This document shows positions 53,466 through 64,000 of a DNA stretch of 64,000 nucleotides, in pieces (position 1 is the stretch's first letter; each line of letters opens with the position of its first letter). Both the position numbers and the translations under genes were made by a program. Source of the DNA: Clarkia xantiana subsp. parviflora (lineage: Eukaryota > Streptophyta > Magnoliopsida > Myrtales > Onagraceae); NCBI GenBank assembly GCA_036873135.1, contig JAPTYO010000018.1:7617503-7681502 (forward strand), in the 5' to 3' direction. A model generated the notes under the pieces. The model was given only the letters and a program-made list of their open reading frames with translations, did no database searches and was not told where the DNA came from.

Positions 53466-55855
53466 TCAGTCAGAACCTTCGGGGGAGTCACCCTCACCCC
53501 CTGAAGCTGAACCGCCAGCGGAAATGGATGAAGAGGAGGAGTCTGAGGTACCAATCTCCACAGGTGTAGCATCCACCTGGGCAGGGGCAGGCTCGTCTGC
53601 AACGGCAGCCTGACCCATCAGAACAGTCGCGTAGCCAGTGGCATATGGCCCAAAGTCACCAAGGTCACCAAAGGGGAACTGAGGATCAATCCGGTATATG
53701 TGATCAACCAGATACTCACCGAACTGGTTCATCTCCTGGGTGAGACGCGTGCTATAATCGGCGGTGAAGGCAGAGGAGGCCTTGTACTCAGATACCGCGA
53801 CAGCCCTCTCCTCCGCCCGACACTTAGTCTCCAACCTCCGCAGCTCCTCAGAATGAAGCGACGCAGCAACCTCAGCTTCCCGACGCAAACTGCCCACAGT
53901 GGCTTCGAGCAAGGACACCTGGCCCTGGAGCTCCTGCAGCCTCAAATCAGATATACGCGCCTTCTCGGCAGCAGTGGCGACCTCCGCCTTGAGAGAAACC
54001 TGGCTGTCCTCAAGGGTCTTCCTCTCGTCAGATAACTCGAGCACGAGCGAGGACATGTTCACCATGTAAGACATACCCTAACAATTCAAACAAGGGGTGA
54101 GTAACCAAAGGATAGCAATTATGAAAGTAATGAAAGGAAAGCAAGGAACAACTCACAGGTGCATAACGAGAGAGTACCCCCTGAACAAAGCGCCGAGTCT
54201 CCCCAGGAGACTTGGGCGGAGCAACACGATCGCCAGGGGGATGGCGCCGCGGAGTACGCGGACGCCAACCTCAGGAGTCCGCAAAGAGGAAGTGCTATCG
54301 AGGTGGAACTCCTTCAGACCAGCGAAGGGAGTCCACTCAGACCCAATAACATCTTCATCAGTGAGCCGTGCGAAATCCTTCCGACTTAAAGTCGGAGGCC
54401 CACCTACACAAGCAAAGCAAGTCAAAGGAGAGTATAAACATACAAGGATCAGCACAAGGTAGAAATCATACCTGAGGACCGTGCCCTCGGCTGGGGGGCA
54501 GGGGAACCACCACCAGCAGGTCGCTTCCCTTTGTCAGCCAGGGAAGGCACCTCTTCGACCACCATCTCCTTATCACGAGATAGGGTCGGAGGACGAGCAG
54601 TAGGCGAAGCAGGATCCACAGCCTTCTTTCTCTTAGCAGCCGAGGCCCCGGCCTCAGAATCAGATCGCCGCGGCTTGGACTTGGAAGGTCCAGAATCTCT
54701 GCCAACGGAGACGACCCTCTCAGTCACCAAGGGGGAACGCACTAGCAAGGTAAGAAAAACAGGATAAGGAAAACATAAGTTACATCATAAAGAAGCAAAT
54801 AGGAGAAAGCATACCAGAGGCCCCAGCCTTCTTCCCAGGCAGGGGGATTTCTTCAAAGCAGAACTAGAAGGAGCCTTCCTCTTGCTCAGATCAACAGGGG
54901 CTCCCTGCATGTTATAGGTTTTTCCATGAAACCAACCTACAAAGGAAGAGCAGAAGGTAAATAAAGATGGAAAGACCAAGTGACATACCGAACCCCCGGA
55001 GTCAAGAGTCAGACTGATCCCGGCCTCGTAAAGATCCGTCTCAGTTATTAAAGACACGGGGCAGTAAGACCGGGTCCTGTTGCTCTCGTGAATGATCTTC
55101 ATAGTCTTCAAATCATCCGAAGAGAACTCTCCAAAAGCAGGCCAACCATCAGACCGATCCTCATTCAAGACCGACCAAGTGACGTATCGGTCCGTAATGA
55201 AGAAGTAATGCTTAGCCCAGTGACTGGCCGAATTGTCAATCTGGGTCACGAAACGGAGGGAGGTATCCCACTCGATCCCACTCAACCCGAAGTCAGAAAA
55301 TCGGGGATCTTTGAAGGTCGGATGGCGAGTTACGAAACTCGCAAACCCCACCCTCGTCCGGTACTGGAACCGATAGAAGCATCGGAATAGAACGAGAGAG
55401 TACTTCCAGGAGTACCAATGGCACAATACCCGGAAGCCCACCCAGACACGGAGGGCACTGGGGGCAAGGTTCACAGGAGAAATCCTGAAGAACCTGCTCA
55501 ACTCTATAAGCTCGTCACAGTAAGGCAGCCTCAGCCCGAATCGGATCTGAGAGGGGTACACGGCGACCTTCCCTATAGGAGGCTCCGTCACCGTCCCGCG
55601 AGTATTCCCCAAGGAGGGGAGAAAAGGATACAGAGGCTCATCTAGGGGACTGATATCTCCTAGGGTAACATGTTCGTTGTAATCGGACCTAGTGATATGA
55701 TTCTCTGACAGAATAGCAAGACCTAAGGCAAAGATAGCAGGAAACCCCAAGGCACGAATCAAATTTCGACTAACACCCCAATGAAGGTCACGATACCAAG
55801 CTAGCAATAGGAAAGAAAGTAACGCGACCGAAGAGGAAGAGAAAGAGGAACTCAC
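53466..55855 (-). CDS. Spliced antisense gene of element 2 (gypsy-type transposon domain)
   Basis: Minus-strand gene with five exons. Exon 1 is 55,855 (start uncertain) to 54,989, exon 2 is 54,863-54,815, exon 3 is 54,741-54,472, exon 4 is 54,403-54,157, exon 5 is 54,077-53,466. All four introns are GT-AG (125, 73, 68, 79 bp). Phase is kept at junctions 1-3, e.g. exon 2 ends in G and exon 3 starts TG. Exon 4 changes frame internally, so it has an indel or an unseen feature. Exon 1 has the 'putative gypsy type transposon' domain (VYPSQIRFGLRLPYCDELIE ... VWVGFRVLC). Exon 3 is basic and acidic (KSKPRRSDSE, AAKRKKA), a likely nuclear signal. Exon 5 is a coiled coil with an acidic tail. Such antisense ORFs are reported in Tat elements; function is unknown. 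Confidence 0.75.
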
Positions 55856-57371
55856 TCATCCTTCGGAGAATACGGCGTCTCTGAAGAGTCTGCGTACGTG
55901 GACACCACCAGGAGTATAGTACCTGCCACGACACGACAAATATCAAGACAAGGAAAATTTCCGAAGAACCGGAAATACTCCGACACCCAACCAACGACAA
56001 CAATCAAAGATCCAAAGACACCCAGCAAAGATAGTCAACATGAGTCAAGCACACCACGACAACCAAGTTGAATAATTTTATCCGAGCCTAAGGTCGGGTT
56101 TTGGAAAAAATTACCATTACACCCTCCAACAAAGATTAACACACCAACGGCGGCACGACATCAAATTCAAGACCGAGATAACCCAATCGGACAAGAAACC
56201 ATATCCGGACGACCGGCAAACATTTTTCCCCAAAATCCACAACTACCAACGGCTATCTACGACAATCCCACATTCAATCAAATTTCGGCAATCAAGCATC
56301 GGCAATCAAACATCGGCAATCAAATATCAACGATTCGAAAATCGACATTTTATACGGTAACGGAAAGGAAAAGAATGGACCTTCGGAAAACCCGACCCGA
56401 TGTGGTAAACGGGTCCGGAAGTTGAATTTTGAAGACCGCCGGAATCAGTTCCCCGCCGGAGCCTCGATTTTCCCGCCGCCGGAGTCGAGCTTCGCCTAGC
56501 CCCGTCCTTCCCGCCGCCGTAGCCGTCCGCCGTAGCCACAGAAGGCCTCGCCGTCGCGAATAGCGGCTTCCGTTGCCTCAGCCGTGGTCCGCGCTGTCGT
56601 GGGTCGTCGTCCACCGGGGGTCACGTCGCCGTTCGCCGGGGACTGTGGCGTCGTCTTCAGCTGGGCCTCCTCTCACCGGAGTTGCTGGTCGGATTTCTGC
56701 CTCTTGGTGGAAACTCCGGCCGGCCCTTACCTTGGGGGTGCTCTCCAATCTTTCTTGCTCTCCAAGGGTGAGTGAAAAAAGAAGATGGTGGCTATGGTGG
56801 CTCTTTGAGGTATTTTTCTAACTCCTTTCTATATTAAAAGATGATAGGGTTTTTAGAGGGTTTTAATCACCACCATCCATCTAGCTTTAAGTAAAATCTA
56901 AAGGCCAAGGAAAAATCATCATTTTTGTCCCTCTCCAATATAGCTAAGCATATCTCTACACTTAGAAAACTATCAAGTTAGTTTTATTTTTGGAGCATGC
57001 CATACTTAGGAAAATTTTTGGCCAAAATAAAAATTTCTCCTTAATTAAATGGAATCCCGGCACGAAATTGAAGCGTAAGTTATTTAGTTACATTCGTATC
57101 ACACCCCTGTGCAAGTTTGTATTTTTTGAATATACACCTGTAGCAGAGATACGTTTATTACTCCCGCCTCAGACGGACGCGTGCCTAGGCACACGTCCGT
57201 GCTACTCTGACGTTTACAATTCCTCTATCTCATTAGACAGGGGGGCAGAGTCAGAGGCACGCATCCATGGGTAAGCAGGCATTCAGACAAAGAAGGTAAA
57301 ATCCCGGTTTCAAATTGCGCGTGTCATACCATCCTAAAATAGAGTCAATCAAGGGTTAAGCCATTGGTTGA
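55856..57371 (-). other. Upstream region of the antisense gene and element 2 3' UTR
   Basis: The part near 56,400-56,800 is GC-rich with CCG/CGG words (open frames on both strands, none with a recognised domain). 56,830-57,070 is AT-rich. It probably includes the antisense promoter, opposite to the LTR transcript. Confidence 0.5.
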
Positions 57372-57383
57372 CTCGGGGGCATG
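57372..57383 (+). promoter_or_regulatory. Polypurine tract of element 2
   Basis: CTCGGGGGCATG directly precedes the TGATGG start of the 3' LTR; compare TTGGGGGCAAA of element 1. Confidence 0.75.
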
Positions 57384-58247
57384 TGATGGATATACGCCCA
57401 ATTTGAACCCGTTGACTTCCGAACCGTTGTATTTTTATCGTCCCATCGCCAATTGTAAATCGAAACTTCAACCCGGACACTTCACGAGAACATCGACGGC
57501 TCGGACGGGGCCGAAGCGCCCGTCCGACAGAGGCGAACTCACCTAGGTGAGGTTGGGTGGCCACACCCGACCTCCCCTAGGGGAGATCGGGTTGGCCAAC
57601 CCGATCTCTCCTAGGAGAGATCGGGTCAGCCAACCCGATCTCTCCTAGGAGAGATCGGGTCGGCCAACCCGATCCCTCCTAGGAGGGATGGGGTTGGCCA
57701 ACCCCACCCTCCCTAGGAGGGGTTGGGTGTCCTCACCCAACCCCTACCCTTGGGGGTCGGATTTCTCCCCCCCCCCAAGGGCCCCGACACCACCCTCGGA
57801 CTCCCATGCTCGGTCCACTCCGCCTACCTCCTCCGAATCCTAAGGTCTTAATTATGTGCTTAAAGGTTAATTAATTGTGTTTAAAGGCTAACGATGTCAT
57901 TAAGCCACCTTAATGACACCGTTGCCTATAAATACCCCACCTTCACATCTCATTTGATCATCTTGGCCATTTGGACATTTTAGCTCTGACATCTCTCTAG
58001 CTTTATCTCTCTAGAAAAGTACTGACTTAGGCATCGGAGAGGGTTCACCAGGCACCACCCCCCCCTCCTCCGTGTCTGGTATTGCCCCTTCTGCAGGGTA
58101 GAAGGAGAGAAGGAGCAGAGGAAGGAAGGAAGGAAAGGAGAAGATAGACTAAGGCAGAGCAGCTCAGGAACATCGGATCACACATATCCCCCGTAAGGAG
58201 TGAGATCAAAGCTGACACCCCGTTGACCTAGATCTCATAACTTAACA
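57384..58247 (+). repeat. 3' LTR of element 2
   Basis: 864 bp, 33 bp longer than the 5' LTR because of one extra GATCTCTCCTAGGAGAGATC-type unit. Poly-C run shorter near 58,060. Followed by GAGAT (58,248-58,252). Confidence 0.93.
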
Positions 58248-58252
58248 GAGAT

Positions 58253-59332
58253 AAAATGACAAGTTTGTCATTTGTTTGATTTGCTGAACCACACACGTGA
58301 CAGACACGTACAATTCCATTAAAATACAAAAAGACGAAATTACCCATTTGTTCAAAACATTAAATTTTGCACGTGAAAACCTCCATCTCAATTGAAAGAA
58401 AGAAAGAAACAAACAAACAGAAGAAATGAAAGAATAGCTGAAAGGAGACGAGAAGATGAACGAAAAGGAAAATTAAGGTTCTTGAGCAAAAGCTTGTATG
58501 AGTGAAAATGGTGGCCTCGTCGTCGTCAACATCGAGCAACTGAAGGTTTGAAGCTTGCGAAGGCCCAATTTACTCTAGGTACGGCATCGAAGCGGTGGTC
58601 AGAACTCCATGGACATCTTCGAATTTCAGCCAGATGTTCTATGGTGTCCTTTTTTCAATGTAAGTTTTCTTAAACTCTAATTCGGTGTGGGTATTGCGAA
58701 ATAAGATGAGTTCAACCAGAAATTTGTTAACTTTCTGTAAAATTGGGGTTTTTGGTTCAATGATATATAACCCTAATTTGCCTCTAATTACATCTTAAAG
58801 TTGTTAGAAGTTGAGTTTATTAATTTTATGTACTACTATTGGGGTATTTTTGTTTCAATCGTAGAAAGTTAAGCTACATTTTGGTACATTGTTGTTTAAT
58901 TCAACATAAATATTGAACACTGACAATTTGGTGTTCTTAGGATTTTGAGTTTATTACTTTTCTGTGCTATTTGAGTATTTTCGGTTCAATTGAACCCTAA
59001 CCCCAACCCTAATATGTGCAAAATTATGATACATTTTGTTACATTTTTATTCAATTCAATAGAAATGTTGAACAATGACAGTTTAGGCTTGTTTCTTGGT
59101 TGAGTTTATTCATTTTCTGTGTTACTTGGGTATTTTTAGTTCAATTGAACCCTAACCCTTACCCTAATTTGTGGGAAATTAGGATGCATTTTGGTATATA
59201 TATATATATATATTTTTTTTTCCAGTTCAAATGAAATAGTGAACAATGATAGTTTATAGTTTTTAGAATTTTGAGTTTATTCATTTTCTGTACAATCTAG
59301 GTAAGGTTGCTTCAATTGAACCATAACCCTAA
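58253..59332. repeat. Diverged ~155-bp repeats, probable MULE interior
   Basis: After a unique stretch (58,253-58,690), about four diverged units of roughly 155 bp follow, each with TTGAGTTTATT, TTTTCTGTG, TTCAATTGAACCCTAACCC and GGTACATT-type words. CCCTAA-rich words recur but are not regular telomere repeats. It is the candidate continuation of the MULE-like element split at 47,790. No protein domain. Confidence 0.6.
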
Positions 59333-59520
59333 CCAGTGTTATCAGAACCGCATTGGACCGGCGGTCTGACTAGGTTCAAACCGGAATCAGGGGCCTACAC
59401 CGTCCGGTCTGGTAAAAAGACCGGTAAGCAAGCGAACCCAGTTCATAAAGCCGCTTTGAGCGAACCGACCATTTTTTTAGAGAACCGACCGGTTCACATA
59501 TGTAAAAGAGAAATAGGTGG
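59333..59520. mobile_element. hAT-like terminal fragment
   Basis: Begins CAGTGTTATCAGAACCG, followed by CCGG-rich GGACCGGCGGTCTGAC and ACCGACCGGTTCAC words, typical of plant hAT ends with subterminal ACCGGTT repeats. The opposite TIR and duplication were not found. Confidence 0.5.
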
Positions 59521-59979
59521 AAAAGCTGGGCGGGCGTGGTGCCCGTGCCGAGCTGGAGTCGGAGTCGCCATGTCCGTAGGCTGAGACGGTAAAGAAGCTG
59601 GCAGGCGTGGTGCCCGTTCCAGTGGCTGTTATCGAGGGCTCATCGTGGCGGACGAGCCACCTTGATGGACTGGCAGTCAAACCTGTGGCCCAATTCCTGC
59701 ATCAGCTGGAAGACCTGGGCGGCGCAAATGATGGGCATCTGGATCCTTCGGTCGCGGCCGTCGACTTTGTTGTAGCAGTCCTTGACCAGTTCTTCATCGC
59801 GAGGGCGTCGTTGGTTGGCGGAGGGTCGATGAGAGCTCCGTTGGTGATGCTAGCTCTGCTGCCTGGTGGGAAGATAATAAAAGAGAGCTTGGGACTTGGG
59901 AAAGAAGAAGAAGAAGAGGGCTAATCAAGCAATTATTGCAGCCAACTCTTTGCTTGGTGGGGAGATAATCAAAGAAAGC
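59521..59979. other. GC-rich segment of unknown origin
   Basis: Plus-strand open frame of 105 codons at 59,607-59,924 (HLDGLAVKPVAQFLHQLEDL) without a domain I recognise. It could be a captured gene fragment next to the hAT-like end. A ~45-bp motif (GGGAAGATAATAAAAGAGAG and GGGGAGATAATCAAAGAAAG) is repeated near 59,868 and 59,959. Confidence 0.4.
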
Positions 59980-62900
59980 TTAGGACTTTTTTTTGCCGAT
60001 GAGAGCTTGGGACATGGAACCAACCGCTCCATGAAGAGTTCCAACCTCTCCAGGAAGAGCCACGTTCCTAGCAACCAACTCCTGGCGAAGTTGATGTGAC
60101 TCTTCATTAAGAATGACGGAAGCATGAAGAGTTTCCTTGCAAGTGGCGAGATCCTGCCCAAGGGTAGCGGCAGTCTCATTCGAGCGAGCAAGGTCCACAT
60201 TCAGCTGTGCAACCTCCTCTTGAAGGCGTTGCCTCCCCCCTCCTTCCAACTCAGCCTGGAGATCGCGGAGCTTCCTCTTGACAGAAGTCGACTCCTCGAC
60301 AAGGTCAAGGACCAACTGAGAAAATTGAAGAGATTCTCGTGAGGCCTATCATGACAGAAAACAATCGATTAATAAAAAAAGCCGACGATCCAAATGATTT
60401 GAAAGCACCTCAAAATGATGTCCTTACCTTAGACTTCCTTTGTAAAAAGAGGCGTACAACCATGTCAACCTCATTAACATCGGTCGACAGACGAGACCGA
60501 TCTTGTGGTTGCACCAAGGCGTTGAGAAGGTGTAAAGCCAGGTCGCGATTAGTAAGAGAATGACCCTCCTTCAACTGATATCCCTTCAGAGAAGCTAGAG
60601 CGTCCCAGTCGACGTCCCCCGTCGGATCCTCGGGGGCACGGAGAAGCATCATCCAATTAAATGGATGACCATCAAATTTCAAGCCTGTCATGGCTTGAGA
60701 AACAGGAATGGCGGAAATACCTATGCCTTTCAAGTCGCCACCTGAAGAAAAAAATAGAATTAGAAAAATGAATCTTCAAAGATATAAATGGAGTACAAGA
60801 AATTCTTGTACCTTCGGTGGCAGGAAGATGACTCAAATCAACACCAGAGGCTACACCCTCTTGGAGTTCAGTAACGGCATGGCTGGGCATGGTTCGGTTC
60901 TGGACCGAACCGGTTCAGAACCGAACCAGAACCAAATTTGTGGTTCAGCTGGTTTCATATACTAAGCATGAACCGAACCGAATTTGGAGCTATAGAACTG
61001 AACCATAGCAGAACCGGTTTAGAACCGGTTCGAACCGATCCGAACCTTTTTTTTGTGTTCGTTGAAGAATTTTTCTCTGCAACTTTCATACTCTGCCGCA
61101 ATCTACACATAATTGAATCCATAAGACTCTCCAACTACATAATAAATATAAAAAATGTTGGATCCCACTACTCTAGTAATGCATCAAAAGCAAGCATAAC
61201 TTGCAATCAATAACTAACATTTTAGAATATGCTTACCTCAGACATTAAAATAAGTTCAATTTTTTTTTTTTTTTGTAACTAGCAGTACTTTGGGTTTAGG
61301 ATGAAACGCTGGAACATTTTTAAACATAGAACAGTAGAAAATAAAACTTTGGGCTACTGATCTCCGGTCCTGTAAATTCTTAATTGTGATCTGTACAGAA
61401 TAGCATCCCCCTATCGGTTCTTCCATGGATTCTCATGCCTTCCTTAGTCGCTCCATAATTCTTTACCAGAACACTACATATGAGCTATGAAATCCAACAG
61501 AGATGGCAAGGAATTGGAGAATATCACATTCTACATGTAAAAAACGGGAATTTAAAATTTCTAAAACACAATGAGTTTATTTATATATAATTTTTTTAAT
61601 CTTTTACCGAACTACAGACAGAATTCAACAAAGGGAAAATGGAAAAGTGGAATGAGCTTACAGACTGATACGGGAATATTAGTATTGGGACCATAATTAG
61701 CAGTTATAGAATTATGGGGGTAGAAGTGAATAATAGGAAGTCACAGGTGTAATAAATAGGTGGAAACCTGTACTGTTTGAGGATGGATGAATTTGGGAAT
61801 AAATCAGTTCTTCTCTTATGCGCCTGTTCTCTCCGACGAATCTATCCTTCTCCGATTCGTCACGCATCACAGACCTTAGTGAATATCCCGACGCCACATT
61901 CCATACCGACCTTTGCTAAGAATATATTGTCAGCCAGAATCCTTTCCCTGAATCCCACGAACTGCATTAACCAACGCAGAAACGAGGTTTTCTTCCGCTA
62001 CAATCACTGCATGCAAATCCTTCGGTAGACCAGGAGCCTGGGCGAGTGGGAGCCGTGACCAGGAGCCTTGAGCGACCGAGATCGACGACGGGAGCAGCGA
62101 CCAGGAGAGAGCAACGGAAGACTCACCGACTTGGGTTTCAACTAGAGCCTAGTGGGAGAGGAAATGCTGCTTCCGAGCTACTTAGAAACAAGGGTTTTGA
62201 ATGTAGATTTTTCTAAGATAGATAACCGGTTCTGAACCGGTTCGGAACCTATTTTGAACCGGTTAAGAACCGCTCCATATCTTCCCTCTAGAAACCGAAC
62301 CATATAAGAACCGGTTCTGCCAGAACCGGTTCATACCGGTTCGGTTCCGATTCGGTTCGTCCAAACCGGTTTTTTTGCCCAGCCCTAAGTAACGGGGCTC
62401 CCAGCGGCAACCTTCGCCTTTTTAGAAGTCTTGGCATCACCTCTACTGGCAGAAGCGTCCTTACCTTTATAGTTTTCTCCGAGGCAGGAGCATCTTAGGA
62501 AGATATTGGGACATCCTCTACAGCGTCTGTTGTTGAAGCTTCTCGAGCCAAAGGAACTCTAGTTGCCGCCTGCTAACGAGCATTCATAAGCTTCGTAAAA
62601 ATTCCTATAGAAAGGAAAAAGAAAGCTTCAAAAAGATTGAAGATAAAAATAAAACTATAATTACCCAATTGGGGGGAATGTCGCCACGGCGAGTGCGGAT
62701 GCCAGTTTGGGTAACGGCACTCTCAGAGGTATCATTAACGGAATTCCAAGAATCAAAACTGTTGGAGTGATCGGTATGAATTTTGGCCATCACCAATTTA
62801 CTTCGACAGTCAACCCTCTATTGTAGGCGAAAGGTCTGTACCAAGTGAAGGGATGATAGGCCAGGTAACGCCTACCGACTGAAGAAACAATATTCCTTCC

Positions 62901-63311
62901 AGTTGGCGTTATATGACTTTATTTCTACAATGAAGGGTATTTTGGACTTCCATGAAAGAGATTCATCGCTTTTGGGCCACCGGAGTTTGAAGGCGTAGAC
63001 ATTTTTGTCATTTCCCTCCGGGCGATAAAAACACATAAGACTCGAATACTGTAGCTCCAACCTTGGGTGTTTCATAAACAACGAAAGCCAACCCAATAAC
63101 AGATGGCGTTCACCTTAAGCTTACATGGATGAATCCCATAATGCTCGCAAAGTTTCGATAACTCATCACAGAAGGGGAAACGAAGTCCCGCCTCAGTCTG
63201 TTGGGAGTAGACGGTGACTTCCCCCTCGAGGGGAGAATACCACTCATAAGAAGTATCGCAATATCGTGACATCTCTTCATCCGTTAGGTTGGCTAGGGTA
63301 ACTGCCTCCAT
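59980..63311 (-). pseudogene. Antisense gene of Tat element 3, split by hAT
   Basis: Same gene type as in element 2. Exon A (63,311 to about 62,665) begins MEAVTLANLTDEEMSRYCDT and contains TEAGLRFPFCDELSKLCEHY and ICYWVGFRCL; a one-base shift near 63,075 breaks it before MKHPRLELQYSSLMCFYRPE. Intron 62,664-62,605. Exon B (62,604 to 60,812) is split by the 1.5-kb hAT. Intron 60,811-60,742 (70 bp). Exon C is 60,741-60,428 (ISAIPVSQAMTGLKFDGHPF). Intron 60,427-60,346 (82 bp). Exon D (60,345-59,980) is a coiled coil (VKRKLRDLQAELEGG). All junctions are GT-AG. Not functional in this copy. Confidence 0.75.
60878..62387. mobile_element. hAT element, non-autonomous, 1,510 bp
   Basis: Ends CATGGCTGGGCA and TGCCCAGCCCTA (about 12-bp inverted, two mismatches), with a perfect 8-bp duplication AGTAACGG (60,870-60,877 and 62,388-62,395), the hAT signature. 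Both ends are dense in subterminal AACCGGTTC and GAACCGAACC words. No hAT transposase or BED/hATC domain is seen. An 83-codon plus frame at 61,777-62,028 (MRMDEFGNKSVLLLCACSLR) has no known domain and may be captured host sequence. Confidence 0.9.
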
Positions 63312-63884
63312 GAAAGCTGGGCTCGAAACCTTATTAACCTTAGGATTGGGAACGGGAGGAAGAAATCTAGAATATTTACCTTAGGGTATCTTGGACGCCA
63401 TGGGCTTCTTGGAAAGAGATCGAAGAAATGAAGCTTCCTGGGAAGGATTGGGCGAACCTGGAGTAGCAACGCCAACAAGAATCATTTCTCCAGGAGAGCA
63501 AGAGCGTGGAGAATTAGGGTTAACGAAGAAAGCGTTGTATTGATTCACCAGAGTGAGAATAAAAATAAAGGGGAGAAGTCAAAATCAGAAAAGTGAACTC
63601 TAGTATTTATACTGGATTCATATCACTTGAAAAGAATTCTCGAAGAAGCTCTTCCCAAGACGCTCCCTATTGGCGTAATGATTGCAGAAGTTACCCTGAC
63701 CTCCAGCGGTAAAAAAAAAAATAAAGTGTAATGACCAACGCCTCGATTATGAGACAATGTCCTGCCTACAATTTTTAGAAAGAATCAAGATTGCCACCCG
63801 ACATTATAAAAATCACGCCGAAATATCTGAAAAACAATACTGTACTTTAGCCCTCTTCTTCATCAAAATGAAGTCATCGAGTCA
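63312..63884. other. Upstream region of antisense gene, element 3
   Basis: Non-coding apart from a short minus frame (63,478-63,293) in a different frame from exon A. It should include the antisense promoter and 5' leader, plus the 3' UTR of the sense transcript. Confidence 0.45.
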
Positions 63885-63899
63885 AGTCTCGGGGGCAAG
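63885..63899 (+). promoter_or_regulatory. Polypurine tract of Tat element 3
   Basis: GTCTCGGGGGCAAG precedes a TGTTGGG LTR start; it closely resembles the tracts of elements 1 and 2. Confidence 0.65.
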
Positions 63900-64000
63900 T
63901 GTTGGGTTACGATCATAAAAGATAAGAAGACATCCAATGGATAGTCGGGAGCATCTAAGTCGAGACTCCAAAATATGAGTCGACGACTATTCATACCTAG
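63900..64000 (+). repeat. Start of 3' LTR of Tat element 3 (runs off window)
   Basis: TGTTGGGTTACGATC follows the purine tract. Only 101 bp lie in the window, so identity rests on the PPT and on the antisense gene placed just upstream, as in element 2. Confidence 0.6.

Larger units (their letters stand above)
47791..58247 (+). mobile_element. Non-autonomous Tat-like retrotransposon with antisense gene (element 2)
   Basis: A 10.46-kb element. LTRs 47,791-48,621 and 57,384-58,247 run TGATGG to TTAACA. The perfect 5-bp duplication GAGAT is at 47,786-47,790 and 58,248-58,252. The primer site TGGCGCCGTCTGTAGG follows the 5' LTR; the purine tract CTCGGGGGCATG precedes the 3' LTR. The sense strand encodes only Gag, protease and a second Gag-like part; there is no RT, RNase H or integrase. 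Two minisatellites and a spliced minus-strand gene fill the 3' half. The LTRs are near-identical apart from one 33-bp palindromic unit and a poly-C length change, so the insertion is recent and must have been mobilised in trans. Confidence 0.92.

Noticed and set aside
54937..54988. A 52-bp intron (GTATGT to TTTGTAG) in the antisense gene
   Set aside because: Too short for a typical plant intron and it shifts into an early stop. The acceptor at 54,864 (125-bp intron) keeps the frame into the next exon.

Overview
This window is plant nuclear DNA, built almost entirely from nested transposable elements with one recognisable host gene. Plant origin is shown by Tat-lineage Ty3/gypsy elements with dual RNase H, CACTA, MULE and hAT elements with canonical target-site duplications (TSDs), TTTAGGG-type repeats, and one intron-poor host gene. 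I cannot name the species.

Region 1 (1-14,091): a remnant CACTA element (minus strand, terminus at 13,878) is split by a 9.67-kb Ty3/gypsy Tat element (255-9,921, TSD GTTTC) and a 275-bp MULE-type MITE (9,940-10,214, TSD ATAATTAAA). The Tat element has gag, protease, RT, two RNases H and integrase in one frame broken only by four stop codons, then a 2.3-kb minisatellite with a 183-bp higher-order period.

Region 2 (14,092-28,775): a minus-strand LARD-like element without recognisable gag or pol (element X). It carries an 84-bp-period array, a ~75-bp array, a nested TRIM-like element (16,182-17,764), and a Ty1/copia element (21,340-27,860, TSD GTTTA) inside its 5' LTR.

Region 3 (28,776-43,300): a 390-bp tandem duplication; element Y, a plus-strand relative of X, whose LTR end, primer site and leader are duplicated in tandem; a 990-bp tandem duplication; a decayed minus-strand copia element (gag to RNase H, 41,466 to 37,229); and MULE and LINE fragments.

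Region 4 (43,300-46,600): the only host gene, an NXPE/PC-esterase-like membrane-anchored protein (44,630-46,407) with a one-base frameshift just before its catalytic GDS motif.

Region 5 (46,604-64,000): a MULE with telomere-like internal repeats, then a second MULE end split by a young non-autonomous Tat-like element (47,791-58,247, TSD GAGAT). That element encodes Gag-protease plus a second Gag-like segment and second zinc knuckle, has no RT or integrase, carries two 3' minisatellites, and has a spliced five-exon antisense gene with a plant 'putative gypsy type transposon' domain. A second, older antisense gene of the same type (63,311 to 59,980) belongs to a third Tat element whose 3' LTR begins at 63,900. 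One of its exons is split by a 1.5-kb hAT element (60,878-62,387, TSD AGTAACGG).

The most unusual content is the 47.8-58.2 kb element: a young, non-autonomous retrotransposon that lost the replication enzymes but kept a modified double Gag and an intact spliced antisense gene.
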